In this document: positions 1 through 6,210 of the stretch, piece by piece
How the letters are laid out: each line of letters starts with the position of its first letter
Numbering within the stretch: position 1 is the first letter of the stretch
Notes under the pieces: model-generated
Databases searched by the model: none
What the model saw: the letters and a program-made list of their open reading frames with translations, nothing else
Told to the model about the DNA's origin: nothing
Assembly (NCBI GenBank): GCA_026392145.1
Contig: JAPLCS010000242.1
Location: 1 to 11,922 of the forward strand
Origin: Fimbriimonadales bacterium
Lineage (GTDB): Bacteria > Armatimonadota > Fimbriimonadia > Fimbriimonadales > Fimbriimonadaceae
Direction: 5' to 3'
DNA: 11,922 bases
Program-made: the position numbers and the translations under genes

Positions 1-504
1 GTTGAACCATTCAAAGGAACGGTATTTGACTCACAGCAGCCAAACCGCAAAGTAGAAGTTAATGGGTACAAACTCAGTGTTGACCTAAGCAAAGTCAATT
101 TGCAAAATATTTTCGGTCGTATAGTTGGCCTCATATACCTAAAATCCGATCATCCCACACTGCCCAATATGCAGACGAACTTGACCTTTCAAAAAGGCAT
201 TGTTGCTCTCCCAGAAAGCCTATATGTGGGCGCACTTAACGGTCCTAAAGCCTTTACCATTAATATCATACGACCACAAAAGCCGTTTCAAATCCAGTCC
301 ATCAAGAGTTCGTCCAACTTCCTCAAATTCAAAGTAACTCCCAAGCCTGACAAGAAAGGAATGCAAGATGGCTCTGATTACATTATTGAAATTAGTTACG
401 ACGGGAAAGCACCGAGTCACGTTATCGATACTGTCATCGAGATAAAAACCGATGATGCAAAACAACCCCTTATCCGCGTGCCGATTCAGTCTCGGATGGA
501 CTAA
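1..504 (+). CDS. DUF1573-like secreted/periplasmic protein, 5'-truncated by window edge
   Basis: The reading frame is open from base 1, so the gene begins upstream of the window; the TTG at 100 is just an internal codon. The visible 167 residues are rich in beta-strand-like segments and end with a pattern typical of DUF1573/Ig-like repeats: a strand carrying FQIQSIKSSS, a glycine-containing turn, then ISYDGKAPSHVIDTVIEIKT followed by a short final strand (LIRVPIQSRMD). In such proteins this repeat contrasts a measured value with a tail of the form 'V.V.T.D....P....P'. There is no visible catalytic motif. It ends 19 bases before the secreted multiheme cytochrome gene on the same strand, so the two are probably one operon and both likely work outside the cytoplasm. 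A role as a surface or periplasmic scaffold is inference. The family call is by pattern, not by search. Confidence 0.6.
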   Translation, partial: VEPFKGTVFDSQQPNRKVEVNGYKLSVDLSKVNLQNIFGRIVGLIYLKSDHPTLPNMQTNLTFQKGIVALPESLYVGALNGPKAFTINIIRPQKPFQIQSIKSSSNFLKFKVTPKPDKKGMQDGSDYIIEISYDGKAPSHVIDTVIEIKTDDAKQPLIRVPIQSRMD

Positions 505-523
505 TTACTAAACGAGGTGAAAG

Positions 524-1705
524 GTGAGCAAAAAACTACCGATCTGGTTACTTCTGCCTAGCCTGAGTATTTTTGCATTCGGACTTACAGGATTCGGAGT
601 GCAAAAGAATACTTCCAAAACGAATACTTCTAAACAGCCAGAAGAACTCACTGTCATAGTATCTGGCGGAGCCAGAGGTCACATGTCACCATGCGGTTGC
701 ACCAAACCAATGAGTGGTGGACTGAAGCGCCTGGCAACAGTAGTGCGCCAATACCAGTCACGTGGCAAAACACTATGGATAGATGCGGGCGACGTGACCG
801 AAATCCCCGTTCGACAAAGCCAAATAAAGTTTGAAACTTATGCGGAGTTTCTTAAGCAGTTTGGTGCAGATGCGTTTTTTTACACCAAACGAGATCAGAA
901 CTTAGGCGAGGGCGGAATACTCGCAGGCAAAAACCTCGCTTCGATTCCTTGGATTGCATCAATCCCGACCTCCTCCCTACTCCAAGTCGATACAACAATT
1001 AAAGGTATCAAGATATCAAGCAAGCCAACGGATACCGCCACAATTCGATGGGTTGATGGCGACCTGGATGACGCAAAAGCTACGTCAAGTGCACCGCTGA
1101 CAATCTATGCCGCCGACGGAACGCCAAGCGTTACGGGCTCATACGCTACGCCTGGAAGCCACCTTCGAGGAGTGATTATCGCGCGGTTCAAAGGTCAAAA
1201 ACTTCTTCAAGTGTCAGCTCTTCCCCTAGCAGCTTCTATCTCCGAAGACGAGAAAGCCACAAAGATCTACAACAGTTATCTCAAGCGTGTTAGGCAAGAA
1301 AACCTCGTGGCACGAATGGAGAAATCGTCGAACCAAGAATTTGCGGGTTCAAAAAAATGTATTTCATGCCATGAAAGTGCGGGAAAAATTCACCAATCTT
1401 CGGCACACTCTCATGCCTTTGAAACTTTAAAAAGAGATTTAAGTGATGCAGACCCCGACTGTGTCAGCTGCCACGTAGTAGGGATTGAATCTTCCAATGG
1501 CTTCCTCAGAAACCCAGACAAATTATCTGAAGTTGGGTGTGAATCCTGCCACAGTTCAGAAAAGATTTCCAGCTCAAGTCACGCCCTTGACCCAAAGCGC
1601 AATGTTCTTGGTAAGGTTTCACCAAAAACCTGTCAATCTTGCCATACATCAACCACTTCCCCAGGCTTCAATTTCTTAACATACTGGTCCAAAATCAAAC
1701 ACTAA
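524..1705 (+). CDS. Secreted tetraheme c-type cytochrome with degenerate metallophosphatase-like N-terminal domain
   Basis: The 393-residue protein starts at GTG 524, behind a good GAGGTG Shine-Dalgarno at 514-519. Residues 1-24 form a signal peptide (KK, then a hydrophobic run). Residues 42-235 resemble the N-terminal part of UshA/5'-nucleotidase-like proteins found in multiheme cytochromes: a strand, PCGCTKPMSGGLKRLATVV (56-74, the family's 'PCGC..GGLARRATLI' element) and LWIDAGD (84-90). The normal 'NDxHG' metal site is absent. Four CXXCH heme-attachment motifs lie at 279-283, 313-317, 339-343 and 370-374. An AHSHAFETL segment (294-302) is typical of cytochrome c-554-like multiheme proteins and may supply distal heme ligands. 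The likely role is periplasmic or outer-surface electron transfer; the partner is unknown. Heme attachment would need a cytochrome c maturation system elsewhere. The upstream neighbour is a DUF1573-like gene 19 bases away. Confidence 0.85.
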   Translation: MSKKLPIWLLLPSLSIFAFGLTGFGVQKNTSKTNTSKQPEELTVIVSGGARGHMSPCGCTKPMSGGLKRLATVVRQYQSRGKTLWIDAGDVTEIPVRQSQIKFETYAEFLKQFGADAFFYTKRDQNLGEGGILAGKNLASIPWIASIPTSSLLQVDTTIKGIKISSKPTDTATIRWVDGDLDDAKATSSAPLTIYAADGTPSVTGSYATPGSHLRGVIIARFKGQKLLQVSALPLAASISEDEKATKIYNSYLKRVRQENLVARMEKSSNQEFAGSKKCISCHESAGKIHQSSAHSHAFETLKRDLSDADPDCVSCHVVGIESSNGFLRNPDKLSEVGCESCHSSEKISSSSHALDPKRNVLGKVSPKTCQSCHTSTTSPGFNFLTYWSKIKH

Positions 1706-1707
1706 AT

Positions 1708-1716
1708 TGTGGATAA
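1708..1716 (-). promoter_or_regulatory. DnaA box 1 (perfect consensus)
   Basis: The plus strand reads TGTGGATAA, whose reverse complement is TTATCCACA, the canonical high-affinity DnaA box. It sits three bases after the stop codon of the cytochrome gene. A second box follows at a 12-base period. Confidence 0.7.
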
Positions 1717-1719
1717 CTG

Positions 1720-1728
1720 TGTGGAAAA
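1720..1728 (-). promoter_or_regulatory. DnaA box 2 (near-consensus)
   Basis: The plus strand reads TGTGGAAAA, reverse complement TTTTCCACA, which fits the relaxed TTWTNCACA consensus. It has the same orientation as box 1, starts 12 bases after it, and leads straight into an A-rich tract. The close same-orientation pairing supports cooperative DnaA binding. Confidence 0.6.
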
Positions 1729-1759
1729 ATAAAAAATAAAAATATTCGTAAGTTTTTGA

Positions 1760-1793
1760 AAATCGAAGGAAATCGAAGTAAATCGAAGTAAAT
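1760..1793. repeat. 10-bp tandem repeat, three units plus a partial fourth
   Basis: The unit AAATCGAAGT repeats exactly at 1770-1779 and 1780-1789. A copy differing only in the last base (AAATCGAAGG) lies at 1760-1769, and AAAT at 1790-1793 begins a broken fourth copy. A period of 10 is close to one helical turn, so each unit presents the same face, as in iterons or DnaA-assembly elements. The repeats lie between the DnaA boxes and the DnaA-like gene. Which protein binds them, if any, cannot be told from sequence. Confidence 0.85.
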
Positions 1794-1830
1794 ATACATC
1801 AGTGAATTCAAAGAATCGCCATTCCTGACG

Positions 1831-1860
1831 TTGGCAGAAAGTTTGAATTTTCTTCACAAT
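1831..1860 (+). promoter_or_regulatory. Possible sigma-70-type promoter for the DnaA-like gene
   Basis: TTGGCA at 1831-1836 matches five of six bases of a -35 element. CACAAT at 1855-1860 matches four of six of a -10 element, with an 18-base spacer. Transcription would start near 1867, about 28 bases before the ATG at 1895. The -10 overlaps a one-mismatch DnaA box, TTCTTCACA (1850-1858), which would allow autorepression. The match is modest and the sigma factor preference of this organism is unknown. Confidence 0.3.
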
Positions 1861-1894
1861 AGGAACACCCCAAGAAGGTTGGTTATCGCTGTCT

Positions 1895-2923
1895 ATGCTG
1901 TTCGAAATTTCCCGAAATCTAAACGAGTCCCAAGGCTCAATTTCGGATGATTTTTTCGAGCTTGGTAACAGACTTTCCGCTGTGATGTTCAATCAGCCTT
2001 TGAAGGGGTTCTCAAGTATTTGCACCATTACAAGCAATGCAGAAGCAGTAGAGTCGGCTTTGCTTTTCAGTACAGGATACGCCTCACAAGTCGCAATATT
2101 TGGCGCGAGTGGCTCAGGCAAAACTCATATTTTAGAGGCGGCGTATAACAACCTGAGGAAAAAGGATCGACCTGTCCATTTCATTACCGCTGATCGGTTT
2201 ATGCGGTCGATGAGTTACGTCCAATTTGATGGAGCACTCATTATTGATGACTGCCAAACGATTCTCAAAAGTCCCAAACAAAAACTGCTATTCAGAATCA
2301 GTCTAGAACGCAGAGTAAGGTCTAAAAAGCCGACCATGATTGCCGTCTCTACTTCTTCAAGACAGGCAGATTTTGCGCCCATTCTTCCGGCCATGAGAAG
2401 TTGGGAATGCAAACGAATTTCTGAGCCCTCGCTTGAGGATCGAATACGCTTGGTTCGACATATCTCCAAGCAAGAAAGTCTCAACCTCTCAACACCTCTT
2501 GTGCAAATTCTAGCTCGACACTTGCTAGGGTCATGTCGAATTTTAAGAGGATCTCTTCACCGTCTCAGGGTTCAGTCCCAAGAGTGGTCTGACCCACGAA
2601 AAGTATTATCGGCTTGCGGAGTTTTGGACATGTATCTTGCTGATGACCCAGAGTGGGACATAAAACACGAAGTGATGAAATTGGCAAGTTCCATGGACGA
2701 GGAAATCAGAACCGGCATCGTTGCGTTCACCTTGCTCAGAACGATTGGACTGAACGAAGACAGCGTCTGTAGATTTATGGGGCTTTCAGTAAGCAAGTGT
2801 CTCAATGCTTCGGATAATTTCGCACGCAAACTTACCAGGTCTGCGCAAGTAGTATCGGAAGAACATAGGTTCATTCAGAGGCTAATTGAGCGCCTTTCCT
2901 TGAAAGCGACACAAACCTGGTAA
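1895..2923 (+). CDS. Divergent DnaA-family AAA+ protein (replication initiator or initiator-like regulator)
   Basis: The 342-residue protein lacks the usual DnaA domain I and long linker, with only about 45 residues before the AAA+ core. Visible landmarks are Walker A GASGSGKT (70-77), Walker B ALIIDD (114-119), a box VII-like segment with an arginine (MRSWECKRISEPSLEDRIRL, R168), and a sensor-2-like CRILRGSLHRL (214-224) corresponding to DnaA 'VRELEGALNRL'. Residues 255-310 align with DnaA domain IV and its helix-turn-helix. However, the basic loop is largely missing and the 'GRDHTTVLHA' recognition motif reads GLSVSKCLNA (296-305). It could be the chromosomal initiator with altered specificity, or a DnaA paralogue. 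Upstream lies a DnaA-box region; dnaN is not next to it. ATG 1895 is the only standard start before an upstream in-frame stop at 1844, apart from internal options such as 1985. The Shine-Dalgarno is poor: AGAAGG at 1873-1878 is 16 bases away. Confidence 0.75.
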   Translation: MLFEISRNLNESQGSISDDFFELGNRLSAVMFNQPLKGFSSICTITSNAEAVESALLFSTGYASQVAIFGASGSGKTHILEAAYNNLRKKDRPVHFITADRFMRSMSYVQFDGALIIDDCQTILKSPKQKLLFRISLERRVRSKKPTMIAVSTSSRQADFAPILPAMRSWECKRISEPSLEDRIRLVRHISKQESLNLSTPLVQILARHLLGSCRILRGSLHRLRVQSQEWSDPRKVLSACGVLDMYLADDPEWDIKHEVMKLASSMDEEIRTGIVAFTLLRTIGLNEDSVCRFMGLSVSKCLNASDNFARKLTRSAQVVSEEHRFIQRLIERLSLKATQTW

Positions 2924-3015
2924 TTCTGCTCGGAACTGATTTTCAAGAAACCCGATAAACTTAGTGGAATTGTCTCTCGGTCAACAAGATCACCAGTGAG
3001 ATTCTCCCTACATAG

Positions 3016-4389
3016 ATGAATACTCTGAAATCGATCCCCATGATCCGAGTGTGGCTGGAGTCCGACCAGCTAATTTCAACAGCAAAAATGCTGTTGAATG
3101 GGTATCGGCTGCCAGCGTTGGGCATTGCCGATTCATCGAGAAACTTCCTCGGATTCGCTACAATGGCTTCGTTTGAAGGACTTGCTGATCATGAACCCAT
3201 TGATCACGCTAAGCTACATCCTATTGAATCGGTCGAGTCATCCTGCAACGCACGCGACGCTGCCAAACTGATGATTGAGCGAGAAATTGATTTCCTTCCC
3301 GTGGTCGAAGAAGGCAAGTACATTGGTTTAGTCACCGCTCGCGGGTTGCTAGGCAAACTCAGAGAATCTTATGACCCAATGACCGGACTCCCTTGGAGTG
3401 ATCGACTCCGAGAATGGGGGCAAGAGCAACTTGAGCAAGGAGTGGAAATTGCGATGATTTTCATTGATCTCAATAAATTCGGGAAATTCAACAAGGATTA
3501 CGGTCACGTTGTGGGTGACAAAGTTCTGCGCCGACTCGTAGAACATCTTTCCTCCCTCACCAATCCAGAAACAGATGCGTTGGTACGATACGGAGGAGAT
3601 GAATTCGCAATCGGTACCACGCGAGATCGTGAAGAAGCTGAAACTCTAGTCACTCAGTTAGAAAATAATGGAATTGGACTTACCATTCCTGAATCGCCCG
3701 TACCAATTTTCTTCTCAGTAGGGCTCTTTGGTGGTCGACGTTCACAGCCCCGTACCGACGTCCATATTCCTTCGAATGTAGATAACTTGGTCAACCTTGC
3801 AAGCAAAAATTGTCAAGATAGAAAATCATCGTCCGGTGCGCACCAAACAGCGCCAAATATAACCTCAAAACCAGAACAACCATCCATTCAAGATGCCTCT
3901 GTTCAATCTTCAGCTGAAACACCTGAAAAAACTTCATTGCCCGAAGTGAACGAAGAGACAGCACTGGAAGCAGCATCCGTCTCAGCCGTCATACCTTCAC
4001 AAACCCCATCATCTGAATCCATTCAGCCACCGATGAACGTACCCATTCTCGAAACTGTGCAAGTTGATGACGATGAGAACAGTCTCACGTATGTTGTTCT
4101 GAGAGTAGGTAACGAGCAATCTGTAGGCGTCGGGTTAAAGATGGGTCGCACCGATGCTGAATCAGTTGCCACTGCGACAGCAAAAGCTATCGAACGATCT
4201 TACGAAGGAATTACCATCGTTATAGACACTGTTTCTATAACTCGAGCTGGATCAACTGAACTTGTTCAGATTCGCTCTCGAGTGACTAAGAATGGGTTTG
4301 AAAGTGAAATCGTGACCGAAGCGGAGGCTAATGGAGACCTATTCAGTACCGTAGCACAAGCAGTAATTTCTGCTTTCCAAGCTGTTTAA
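3016..4389 (+). CDS. CBS-GGDEF protein (probable diguanylate cyclase) with uncharacterised C-terminal domain
   Basis: The 457 residues show three parts. Residues about 5-115 look like a pair of CBS domains, which usually bind adenine nucleotides. Residues about 118-265 form a GGDEF domain with MTGLPWSDRL, IFIDLNKFGKFN (148-159, metal-binding D151), GHVVGD (163-168) and an intact RYGGDEF (191-197). The catalytic signature is complete, so c-di-GMP synthesis is plausible. The inhibitory RxxD site is not: the equivalent position reads PETD (184-187), so classical product inhibition should be absent. Residues about 270-350 are a Ser/Pro/Glu-rich linker. Residues 355-457 form a compact alpha/beta-looking domain that I do not recognise. 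No transmembrane segment is seen, so it is cytoplasmic. It lies 92 bases after the DnaA-like gene and 49 before the ATPase, all on one strand. No clear Shine-Dalgarno precedes ATG 3016. Confidence 0.85.
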   Translation: MNTLKSIPMIRVWLESDQLISTAKMLLNGYRLPALGIADSSRNFLGFATMASFEGLADHEPIDHAKLHPIESVESSCNARDAAKLMIEREIDFLPVVEEGKYIGLVTARGLLGKLRESYDPMTGLPWSDRLREWGQEQLEQGVEIAMIFIDLNKFGKFNKDYGHVVGDKVLRRLVEHLSSLTNPETDALVRYGGDEFAIGTTRDREEAETLVTQLENNGIGLTIPESPVPIFFSVGLFGGRRSQPRTDVHIPSNVDNLVNLASKNCQDRKSSSGAHQTAPNITSKPEQPSIQDASVQSSAETPEKTSLPEVNEETALEAASVSAVIPSQTPSSESIQPPMNVPILETVQVDDDENSLTYVVLRVGNEQSVGVGLKMGRTDAESVATATAKAIERSYEGITIVIDTVSITRAGSTELVQIRSRVTKNGFESEIVTEAEANGDLFSTVAQAVISAFQAV

Positions 4390-4438
4390 TTTATCAACAT
4401 CGCCAATTCAATCCTTCTATTTTGGCGTAGTATTGGCT

Positions 4439-6112
4439 ATGGCAACAGATGCGAACGAGTCACTCTCCATGCTATCCCGCATAGAGGAACAAATCCCGCA
4501 AGACAACGTGCGTCTCAAAACCTATGTTCAGGCGCTGAAAGAGCAACTCGAAAGTCAAAACCGCCTCTGGGAATCCAAAGAGGAGGAACTCAGCCAATTT
4601 CGAGAAGCCTACGAGAAGCTCACCCAGCCAGCCAATCGCATTGGGGTCTACCTGAAGCCATTCGAAAACAACGCTGTCATATTGTTGGGCGACACCGAAT
4701 ATGTAGTAACCATCGACCCAAGTGTAAAACCTGATACTCTGAGCCTAGGCACTCGGGTCCGTCTCAATGAAGGCTATGCCATCATTGGACTCGCTCCGGA
4801 AACCATGACAGGTGCTCTTGTGAAAGTTGCCGAAAACATCATTGATGGTCGCATCCGAATTGGGTCCGAAACCCCGGGTGGGGAGAGTCGAATTATTTTT
4901 CGTGGCGATAATCTCAAGAACAAGAAGATTAAACAAGGCGACGAAGTCAGACTCGATACATCGGGGCGAATTGCAGTTGAACATATCGAAAAAAAGGACA
5001 GCCGAGATTATTTCTTGGAGAATATTCAGCCTGTTGAGTGGTCACAAGTAGGCGGCCAAGACAATGCCATTCAACTGATCAAAGAAACAATTGAAATGCC
5101 GTTGCTAAATAAGGATCTCTACGCTAAATTCGGCAAGAAATCCGTCAAAGGAGTCCTTCTCTACGGACCTCCAGGGTGTGGCAAAACTCTGATTGGTAAA
5201 GCCACCGCCTACAACCTCGCCAAAGAGTACAGCAAACGAAAAGGCAAAGAAGTAAAAGAATACTTCATGTCCATCAGCGGCCCCAAAATCTTGAACATGT
5301 GGGTAGGTGAGACCGAACGTATGGTTCGAGAAATCTTCGCCACAGCGAGAGAAAAAGCAAAAGATGGCTACCTTGTGTTCATATTTATGGACGAAGCGGA
5401 AGCCATTCTTCGTACCCGATCAAGCGGCAGAAACTTTAGCATGAGCAACACTGTTGTTCCACAGTTTTGCGCCGAACTAGACGGCCTTGAGAGTCTGGAA
5501 AATGTCGTCTTAGTTCTCACCTCAAACCGTCCAGATTATATTGACCCTGCCATCCTCCGACCAGGACGCATTGACAGAAAGGTAAAAATCGTTCGACCCG
5601 ATCGAGAAGCGGCAAGAACTATTTTTAATATTTATTTGGGTGGTGACATACCCCTCGATGACAATCTCATGAAGCAGTATTCGGGCGAGCGTGAATGCGC
5701 CCAAAAGCACCTTGTGGACACAGTACTCAAGGCCCTATGGACGAAATCCTCAGATAATGAATTCCTGACCATCCGCATGCGAAATGGTAAGTCTGAAAAT
5801 CTCCTCAGGGGCGAACTTATCACCGGAGCAATTATAGAAAGCATCGTCGACCGTGCGAAAGAAATGGCGATTAGAAGGACTCTCGCCAATTCTCCAAAAG
5901 AGGATATAGAATCTGGCTGGGTTTCGGGCATTGGAGAAAGTGACTTGCTCGCCGCCATGGAACAAGAATTCAAAGAGAACGAAATTTTCCCTAAGACAGA
6001 CTCAATTGCCGACTGGCTCCAACTCCTTGACATTGAATCTGAGAGTGTGATGGACATTCGATCAAGCATAAACGCCAAGAAGAACCGGTTCCAACAAAAA
6101 AATATCGTGTGA
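4439..6112 (+). CDS. arc: ARC/Mpa-type proteasome-associated AAA+ ATPase
   Basis: The 557-residue protein (from ATG 4439; TTG 4433 is an in-frame alternative) has the ARC/Mpa layout. An N-terminal coiled coil (about 22-62) would recruit Pup-type substrates. Two OB-fold regions follow (about 68-190; Mpa-like TIDPSVKPDTLSLGTRVRLN at 91-110). The AAA+ module has Walker A GPPGCGKT (243-250), the pore loop LNMWVGETER (285-294, Trp where Tyr/Phe is usual), Walker B FIFMDEAEAI (314-323), sensor 1 TSNR (361-364) and arginine fingers in LRPGRIDR (373-380). It should form a hexameric unfoldase feeding the bacterial 20S proteasome. The C-terminus ends RFQQKNIV, without the GQYL-type penultimate Tyr that docks Mpa on the 20S ring. 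No pup, dop, pafA, prcA or prcB is in the window. Family assignment is firm; coupling to a proteasome is not. No convincing Shine-Dalgarno. Confidence 0.92.
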   Translation: MATDANESLSMLSRIEEQIPQDNVRLKTYVQALKEQLESQNRLWESKEEELSQFREAYEKLTQPANRIGVYLKPFENNAVILLGDTEYVVTIDPSVKPDTLSLGTRVRLNEGYAIIGLAPETMTGALVKVAENIIDGRIRIGSETPGGESRIIFRGDNLKNKKIKQGDEVRLDTSGRIAVEHIEKKDSRDYFLENIQPVEWSQVGGQDNAIQLIKETIEMPLLNKDLYAKFGKKSVKGVLLYGPPGCGKTLIGKATAYNLAKEYSKRKGKEVKEYFMSISGPKILNMWVGETERMVREIFATAREKAKDGYLVFIFMDEAEAILRTRSSGRNFSMSNTVVPQFCAELDGLESLENVVLVLTSNRPDYIDPAILRPGRIDRKVKIVRPDREAARTIFNIYLGGDIPLDDNLMKQYSGERECAQKHLVDTVLKALWTKSSDNEFLTIRMRNGKSENLLRGELITGAIIESIVDRAKEMAIRRTLANSPKEDIESGWVSGIGESDLLAAMEQEFKENEIFPKTDSIADWLQLLDIESESVMDIRSSINAKKNRFQQKNIV

Positions 6113-6124
6113 ATATTATTCACA
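6108..6124. promoter_or_regulatory. 17-bp palindrome containing a DnaA-box-like sequence
   Basis: TGTGAAT (6108-6114) and ATTCACA (6118-6124) are perfect 7-base inverted arms around ATT, overlapping the TGA stop of the ATPase gene (6110-6112). The right half reads TTATTCACA (6116-6124), a full match to the TTATNCACA DnaA-box consensus. The site also resembles CRP-type TGTGA-N6-TCACA palindromes but has seven spacer bases. It could be an operator for the downstream araC-type gene. It is too AT-rich for a convincing terminator. Confidence 0.45.
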
Positions 6125-6198
6125 AGTAGCGACAAATAAGCTCAAAAGGTGTCAGCATTTAGCCCTGGGTCGTTTTTACGATTCCGACCAAGTTAATT

Positions 6199-6203
6199 AG
6201 GAG
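6199..6203 (+). promoter_or_regulatory. Shine-Dalgarno deciding a TTG start
   Basis: AGGAG at 6199-6203 lies seven bases before TTG 6211, with a second in-frame TTG at 6214. There is no ATG at the expected distance, and a GTG at 6206 is out of frame. This supports a TTG start for the AraC-family gene. Just upstream, GGTCG (6168-6172) and CGACC (6185-6189) form a short inverted repeat that may be regulatory. Confidence 0.65.
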
Positions 6204-6210
6204 CGGTGAA

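Larger units (their letters stand above)
1706..1894. other. Candidate replication origin (oriC-like) or DnaA-controlled upstream region
   Basis: This 189-base gap follows the cytochrome stop codon and precedes a DnaA-family gene. It contains, in order: two DnaA boxes in the same orientation separated by 3 bases (1708-1716 and 1720-1728), an A-rich AT tract (about 1725-1745), three 10-bp tandem repeats (1760-1789), a possible promoter (1831-1860) and a one-mismatch DnaA box (1850-1858). Paired boxes beside an AT-rich unwinding-like tract and next to a dnaA-type gene are the usual architecture of a bacterial oriC. It is short, has only two convincing boxes, and no dnaN, rpmH or rnpA is adjacent, so a simple DnaA-regulated promoter remains possible. 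I saw no gene in it; a minus-strand open frame that crosses it has no coding support. Confidence 0.5.

Noticed and set aside
1760..1793. CRISPR-like repeat array
   Set aside because: Units are 10 bases and directly abutting, with no spacers; they are simple tandem repeats.
1702..1992. Minus-strand open frame of 96 codons covering the origin-like region
   Set aside because: It overlaps the DnaA boxes, tandem repeats and the start of the DnaA-like gene, has low-complexity composition and resembles no family; it is a shadow.
6108..6124. Rho-independent terminator after the ATPase gene
   Set aside because: The stem is short and AT-rich, has a 3-base loop, and no T-tract follows.
5632..6135. Minus-strand open frame of 167 codons opposite the ATPase gene
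   Set aside because: It is antisense to the well-conserved AAA+ gene, Ser/Arg-rich as expected for an antisense shadow, and has no recognisable motif.
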